Origin: Acidimicrobiaceae bacterium
GTDB lineage: Bacteria > Actinomycetota > Acidimicrobiia > Acidimicrobiales > RAAP-2
DNA length: 38,227 bases
Reading direction: 5' to 3'
Assembly (NCBI GenBank): GCA_003152015.1
Contig: PLZF01000063.1
Span: forward strand, 4,629-42,855
The translations under genes and the position numbers were made by a program. Position 1 is the first letter of the stretch. Each line of letters begins with the position of its first letter. The notes below the pieces were generated by a model. That model saw nothing but the letters and a program-made list of their open reading frames with translations. It was not told the DNA's origin and did no database searches. Positions 35,331-38,227 of the stretch are shown here, piece after piece.

Positions 35331-35485
35331 TTGGTACCTACGCCGATCTTCGCATCGGTGTCGTCGACGCTGCAGTGATCGCTGTCGCCGAGCGGCTCGG
35401 GGCGAACGATGTTGCCACCCTCGACCACCGACATTTCACCGTTGTACGGCCGCGCCACACCAAGGCTTTCACGGTGTTCCCCTGA
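35171..35485 (+). pseudogene. VapC-type PIN-domain toxin, N-terminally truncated
   Basis: 104 residues (VVPQLVLTETACLVGKLLGP, GVVDAAVIAVAERLG, ATLDHRHFTVVRPRH) match the C-terminal three quarters of a VapC RNase. Glu in LTET and the Asp residues in VVDAA and ATLD, three of the acidic active-site residues, are present. The N-terminal strand with the first catalytic Asp is absent, and the frame joins vapB-derived DNA at about 35150. This looks like an internal deletion of roughly 150-200 bp through both genes, leaving an inactive toxin. The size is estimated from typical family lengths. Confidence 0.8.
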
Positions 35486-35696
35486 TCCGAGCTTCCTTTG
35501 CTCCGAGCAGTGCGAATGCGGCCACCGCCCCGTTGACGCTCCAGAGAACGACGACTGTCTTTCATCACGGTCCCAAGAACACGAGACCGCCCGAAGTCAG
35601 ATCAGACGCCCTGGCCCCGGCCCCGGCCAGGCGGCGCTATGAGCGCTTCGACTACCGTCGAGCCGTGTCCAATAAACACGCTGCTCAAAGATTTGC

Positions 35697-35730
35697 GCGC
35701 CCCCGGCAGGAGTCGAACCCGCAACCTGGT
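35697..35730 (-). other. Direct-repeat copy of tRNA-Arg 3' end (probable att half-site)
   Basis: Identical over 34 bp to 37925-37958, which is the 3' end, T arm and variable region of the intact tRNA-Arg(TCT), in the same orientation. Outside this stretch identity ends abruptly. Site-specific integration into the 3' end of a tRNA gene leaves exactly such a duplicated end at the far side of the insert. Confidence 0.75.
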
Positions 35731-35861
35731 AGGTATAGTTTCCCCTGATTTTCGGTATCCTTGCTACCTGCCGAAACGCTCATTTTTCGCTGTTCTAGCT
35801 GGTCATAAGGTACAACTCACTTGACCACTGTCGACCGTGCTTTTCCGCCGCTTACAATTCC

Positions 35862-35882
35862 GTTGTGCACGCCGTTGTGCAC
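35862..35882. promoter_or_regulatory. Paired GTTGTGCAC motifs (possible integrase arm sites)
   Basis: GTTGTGCAC occurs at 35862-35870 and 35874-35882. Further copies lie at 35994-36002 (GTTGTGCAC) and, next to the intact tRNA-Arg, at 37860-37877 (GTTGCACGCA then TTGTGCAC). The shared TTGTGCACGCCAAG lies about 50-60 bp from the tRNA 3' ends at 35937 and 37926. Integrases bind such arm repeats beside att cores; the assignment is inference. Confidence 0.45.
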
Positions 35883-35936
35883 GCCAAGACACTCGCTCGA
35901 CTGGTGAACGGTGATTTGTTAGCGCACAGCGGCGGT

Positions 35937-35977
35937 TGGGCTGCCGGGATTTGAACCCGGGACCTGTTGACCCCCAG
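35937..35977 (-). other. 3' fragment of a tRNA-Pro(GGG)-like gene
   Basis: Read on the minus strand, the segment gives an anticodon loop CTGGGGG, then TCAAC, variable AGGTC, T arm CCGGG-TTCAAAT-CCCGG and acceptor 3' strand CAGCCCA. No matching D arm or 5' acceptor strand (GGGCTG) precedes it. A tRNA cut at the anticodon loop is a frequent att-site footprint, so this is probably a second integration scar rather than a working tRNA. Confidence 0.65.
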
Positions 35978-36126
35978 GTGTCCGCCATCAAGCGTTGTGC
36001 ACCATGGCGTCTGACCAGGCGGGGACTGAGCGAGACGACCGAAGTTAAGCGCGGCTCGGTTGGCAATGGTCGACCGATCACTCCCTCACGCTCGCCCATG
36101 TTCCCAGAAACCGAGGTCGGCAATCT

Positions 36127-36447
36127 CTACGGGTGGGCCTGGTACCGACCGTCGTCTCCCCACAGCCGATCCCTATCGGGCAGCACCCGCCGCACGTCGT
36201 CAAGCGAGGGATTCCGACCTCCGACGATCATGACTCCCTCGATCTGATCCGACTTCCAGAGATATTCCAATACCTCATCCACGGTGCTTGAGTTCAGGCC
36301 CGTTTCGTGGTCGATGAGGGCGTTGTTGCAGTCTTCGTCACCGTCCTCGTACAGACCAATGACAGCGAGGACATCCTTCACTTCTTCGGGGTTGACCATG
36401 TAGTCGACGATACCCAAGTAATGAATATCGGCGGTGCCGTCAGTCAC
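36127..36447 (-). CDS. Small acidic hypothetical protein
   Basis: 106 residues, acidic and without cysteine-rich or membrane features except one Cys (DEDCNNALIDHETGLN). The middle region ALIDHETGLNSSTVDEVLEY followed by LWKSDQIEGVMIVGG looks like a winged-helix turn with wing, so a DNA-binding or regulatory role is possible. No family is recognised. The start is a GTG at 36447 with GGGGGAG abutting it; an internal ATG gives a shorter form. It diverges from the amber-interrupted gene with only 22 bp between the two starts. Confidence 0.6.
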   Translation of the reverse strand: MTDGTADIHYLGIVDYMVNPEEVKDVLAVIGLYEDGDEDCNNALIDHETGLNSSTVDEVLEYLWKSDQIEGVMIVGGRNPSLDDVRRVLPDRDRLWGDDGRYQAHP

Positions 36448-36469
36448 TCCCCCGCCCTACCGTGGCAAC

Positions 36470-36754
36470 ATGGATCATCAGGACTACTACGCCAACGCCG
36501 TGAGGGCCGAACCGGGACAATGCTGGCGGATGGTGAGCCGACCCCGCGGCTTTCGGGTCAATACCCCCACTGATTGCCCGGAGCCAGTGCAGTGGGACGG
36601 TCGGGCGAAGGTCGGCACGTTGCGGATGCGGCTGTAGAGCTGCGAGCGTCACGTCGAAGAGCTCGAGGATCTCTGTCCTACTGCATGGGCCATGCACGTC
36701 CGACGGGCGTGTGTCAAGATCTCTTTGCCGTGGCGAGAACGTCTCGGCGCATGA
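36470..36754 (+). pseudogene. Small protein gene interrupted by an in-frame amber codon
   Basis: The frame from ATG 36470 reads MDHQDYYANAVRAEPGQCWR, then NTPTDCPEPVQWDGRAKVG and stops at TAG 36635-36637 after RMRL. The same frame continues directly as SCERHVEELEDLCPTAW and ends at TGA 36752-36754. Small actinobacterial proteins of accessory elements often show C-P-E-P, then W-x-C and H-x-x-x-L in this layout, so the TAG probably replaces a TGG tryptophan codon. The family resemblance is from memory. It could be a decayed gene or, less likely, a read-through product. Confidence 0.6.
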
Positions 36755-36771
36755 AGGATCAGGAGGAAGCA

Positions 36772-37365
36772 ATGAGCGACGTTTCCCAGGGAGCCGGTTG
36801 GTGGCAGGCGTCGGACGGCAAGTGGTACGCGCCGGAACAGCAACCGAACGATCCCTCTCCCGCCCCGCCGCCGGCAGCTGGGTCTCCGGGAGGCCCGTCT
36901 GGTGCCGTCCCCAGTCCTGGGGTGAGCCTGCCTCCATTCTCCTTCGACATCAAGCGGTTGTCGCTGGCCGAGCGGATCACCGGCGCAGGCACACTGCTGC
37001 TGTTCATCTCGCTGTTCCTGCCGTGGTTCACTTACAGCTTCGGACCCGTTTCGGTGTCTGTGGACGGCTTGTGGCACGCCTGGATGTACCTCGTCCTGAT
37101 CCTGTGCCTGGCGATCTTGGCCTATCTCGTAGCCCGCGCCGGCTTCAGCGAGATGCCATTCAAGCTCCCCATGGCCGGCGAGCAGCTGCTGCTGATCGCC
37201 ACCGGCGTCAACGCCGTGCTCAGCATCCTCAACTTCCTGTTCAAGCCCGGTGGAATTGGGTTCAGCGGCATCGGGTGGGGCTTCGGGGCCTTCGTGGGTC
37301 TCGCCGCATCGATCGTCGCCGTTGCCCCGCTCGCCGTCCCCGCCATCAAGGCCCGCCGTCACTGA
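36772..37365 (+). CDS. Multi-pass membrane protein with N-terminal GWWQASDGKWY motif
   Basis: A 197-residue protein. The first 25 residues contain GAGWWQASDGKWYAPEQQ, a short aromatic motif similar to DUF2510-type N-termini that is frequent in Acidimicrobiia. A Pro/Ser/Gly-rich linker follows (residues 27-65). Four membrane segments come next: GTLLLFISLFLPWFTYSFG, WMYLVLILCLAILAYLVARA, LLLIATGVNAVLSILNFLF and FGAFVGLAASIVAVAPLAV. The C-terminus is short and basic (KARRH). The ATG at 36772 has AGGAGGA five bases upstream; a longer frame to 36574 is a shadow. Function unknown. It starts 17 bp after the amber-interrupted gene. Confidence 0.85.
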   Translation: MSDVSQGAGWWQASDGKWYAPEQQPNDPSPAPPPAAGSPGGPSGAVPSPGVSLPPFSFDIKRLSLAERITGAGTLLLFISLFLPWFTYSFGPVSVSVDGLWHAWMYLVLILCLAILAYLVARAGFSEMPFKLPMAGEQLLLIATGVNAVLSILNFLFKPGGIGFSGIGWGFGAFVGLAASIVAVAPLAVPAIKARRH

Positions 37366-37925
37366 CCTGACACCGCGGCCTCCTGGGTGCGGATCCGGGG
37401 CGTTGTGCGCCCGGCATCACCCACCCTTCTTGTCCAAAAGACTTTCGGATCGGGATTCGGCAACTCGGAGGCGCTTACGCCCCGCGAGGGCCCCCCGCAA
37501 TGTGCCGTGTTTGCCTCGTCAGCCGATCCCTCGGTGAGCCGGCACCATCGATGCCGGGGAGCCGGTCGGCACGTCAACTTCCATCACGGCAGCCGCGTTC
37601 GCGGTTTCCCCCTGTGATTGCGGTGAGATAAACCCGCTGGGCTGCGGCCCTCTGACCTGCGGTGATGCCCATTGACAACCCATGCTTCGGCTTGAGCACT
37701 TCACACTGAAATCACAGGGGGGGCGGCTGCACACTCAGGGGGACGGACGCGAATTGCGCGCCCCCATCATTGGCAGGGGACAGGTCACAAGTGTAGGTAG
37801 GGGGCGCTACGCGGCCCACTCCATGCGGGCCCTGGTGGACGCTTGAACCGAAGGGTCTTGTTGCACGCATTGTGCACGCCAAGCTTCTTTGGCTCACCAG
37901 TAAGTGCCACTCAGCTGGTATTCGG
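37366..37925. other. 560-bp segment without a convincing gene; holds a 12-bp inverted repeat
   Basis: Frames here are short and of atypical composition. A perfect inverted repeat pairs CCCCCTGTGATT (37608-37619) with AATCACAGGGGG (37710-37721), enclosing 90 bp. Toward the tRNA, the GTTGCACGCA/TTGTGCAC motifs (37860-37877) occur. Nothing resembling an intact integrase remains. Confidence 0.5.
37608..37721. repeat. 12-bp inverted repeat enclosing 90 bp
   Basis: Arms CCCCCTGTGATT and AATCACAGGGGG are perfect complements and face inward. The whole unit is 114 bp and noncoding. It could be the ends of a miniature mobile element or a pair of regulator sites. I see no obvious target-site duplication at its flanks. 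Confidence 0.6.
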
Positions 37926-37999
37926 CGCCCCCGGCAGGAGTCGAACCCGCAACCTGGTGGGTAGAAGCCACCCGCTCTATCCAGTTGAGCTACAGGGGC
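37926..37999 (-). tRNA. tRNA-Arg (anticodon TCT)
   Basis: On the minus strand: acceptor GCCCCTG/CGGGGGC, D arm GCTCAACTGGATAGAGC, anticodon stem GGTGG/CCACC with loop CTTCTAC, T arm GCGGG-TTCGACT-CCTGC, discriminator G. CCA is not encoded. It reads AGA. Its 3' 34 bp are duplicated at 35697-35730, so it is probably the attachment target of the neighbouring element and was restored intact by the insertion. Confidence 0.97.
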
Positions 38000-38064
38000 T
38001 CGGATCATGAGGTTACAACGGTGGTACCGAGTGCTGGTGACGTGTGCCAGAATGATTGCTCCTT

Positions 38065-38140
38065 GGTGGCCGTAGCTCAGTTTGGTTAGAGCGCCGGGAT
38101 GTGGCCCCGGAGGTCGCGGGTTCGAACCCCGTCGGTCACC
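38065..38140 (+). tRNA. tRNA-His (anticodon GTG)
   Basis: Acceptor GTGGCCG/CGGTCAC with the extra 5' G (38065) pairing the C discriminator, as expected for tRNA-His. D arm GCTCAGTTTGGTTAGAGC, anticodon stem CCGGG/CCCGG with loop ATGTGGC, T arm GCGGG-TTCGAAC-CCCGT. CCA is not encoded. It is divergent from tRNA-Arg, 65 bp away. Confidence 0.97.
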
Positions 38141-38152
38141 CTCATGCCCACA

Positions 38153-38180
38153 TGATCGCGGGCAGTTGCGCCCGCGATCA
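38153..38180 (+). terminator. Strong hairpin after tRNA-His
   Basis: An 11-bp perfect stem, TGATCGCGGGC (38153-38163) with GCCCGCGATCA (38170-38180), closed by the six-base loop AGTTGC and followed nine bases later by TTTT. It lies 12 bp after tRNA-His and probably ends its transcript. Confidence 0.8.
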
Positions 38181-38202
38181 GTCGCAAGTTTTACCGTGTC
38201 GG

Positions 38203-38227
38203 GCGCCTCTAGCTCAATGGCAGAGCA
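38203..38227 (+). tRNA. 5' end of a tRNA cut by the window edge
   Basis: GCGCCTC (acceptor 5' strand), TA, then a D arm GCTCAATGGCAGAGC and A. This is the standard layout of positions 1-26 of a tRNA. The anticodon lies outside the window, so the amino acid is not known. Confidence 0.75.

Larger units (their letters stand above)
35486..36126. other. Noncoding segment carrying tRNA 3' fragments and short repeats
   Basis: About 640 bp without a credible gene. It contains a 34-bp copy of a tRNA-Arg 3' end (35697-35730), three GTTGTGCAC motifs (35862, 35874 and 35994) and a 3' fragment of a tRNA-Pro(GGG)-like gene (35937-35977). The part at 35731-35830 is visibly richer in A and T than the rest of the window. 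These items are described separately. Confidence 0.6.

Noticed and set aside
35936-36247. 103-residue plus-strand frame over the tRNA-Pro fragment
   Set aside because: It translates a tRNA scar and the antisense of the acidic protein gene; no coding features of its own.
37800-37846. Plus-strand ending GRYAAHSMRALVDA before a TGA, possibly the tail of a tyrosine recombinase
   Set aside because: Only 14 residues and no catalytic Arg or His boxes upstream; too little to call an integrase remnant.
37712-38008. 98-residue minus-strand frame through tRNA-Arg
   Set aside because: It reads through the whole tRNA gene and has no recognisable domain.

Overview
The window looks like chromosomal DNA of a high-GC actinomycete, most probably class Acidimicrobiia. 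Three things suggest this: extracellular proteins built from VASDGGIFAFG-type repeats, a short membrane protein starting with a GWWQASDGKWY motif, and an F420-type luciferase-like oxidoreductase next to an actinobacterial housekeeping core. The class assignment is inference from family resemblance. No rRNA gene or CRISPR array was seen.

Layout. 1-1028 holds the 3' end of a secreted repeat protein with a GH25-like domain. 1016-9814 is one long minus-strand block: rplU, rpmA, a tyrosine phosphatase, obg, proB, proA, a MoxR ATPase, a CoxE-like VWA protein and a histidine phosphatase. Several neighbours share a stop/start overlap. 9827-17472 is the RNase E/G and cell-shape region (mreB, mreC, mreD, mrdA, an unknown small protein, rne). 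No rodA follows mrdA. A 364-bp gap there holds a possible decayed gene. 17650-23012 carries ndk, folC, clpX, clpP and tig, again all on the minus strand. tig-clpP-clpX is the chaperone/protease group.

23065-31034 is mixed. It has a winged-helix-like protein, a mycothiol/maleylpyruvate-isomerase-like protein coupled to a glutathione peroxidase, a 50-residue zinc-ribbon protein, Ppx/GppA, tRNA-Pro(TGG), a cytochrome P450 divergent from a metallo-beta-lactamase hydrolase, and a dedA/zinc-ribbon/parA operon. 31075-33321 encodes a second secreted repeat protein, oriented opposite to the one at the left edge.

33645-38227 is accessory DNA. After an LLM oxidoreductase comes a vapBC toxin-antitoxin pair fused by an internal deletion. 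Next comes a 2.2-kb segment bounded by an exact 34-bp direct repeat. One copy is the 3' end of an intact tRNA-Arg(TCT) and the other is a lone fragment. A 3' fragment of a tRNA-Pro(GGG)-like gene lies inside, and repeated TTGTGCAC motifs lie beside the tRNA ends. This is the footprint expected from tRNA-targeted integrative elements that have lost their integrase. The cargo is a small acidic protein, a gene with an in-frame amber codon, and a membrane protein. The window closes with tRNA-His(GTG), a strong terminator and the start of another tRNA.

The most interesting points are the decayed tRNA-nested element(s), the vapB-vapC deletion fusion, the orphan ParA coupled to a zinc-ribbon protein with a duplicated GK(R/H)ALY motif, and the absence of rodA from the mre cluster.
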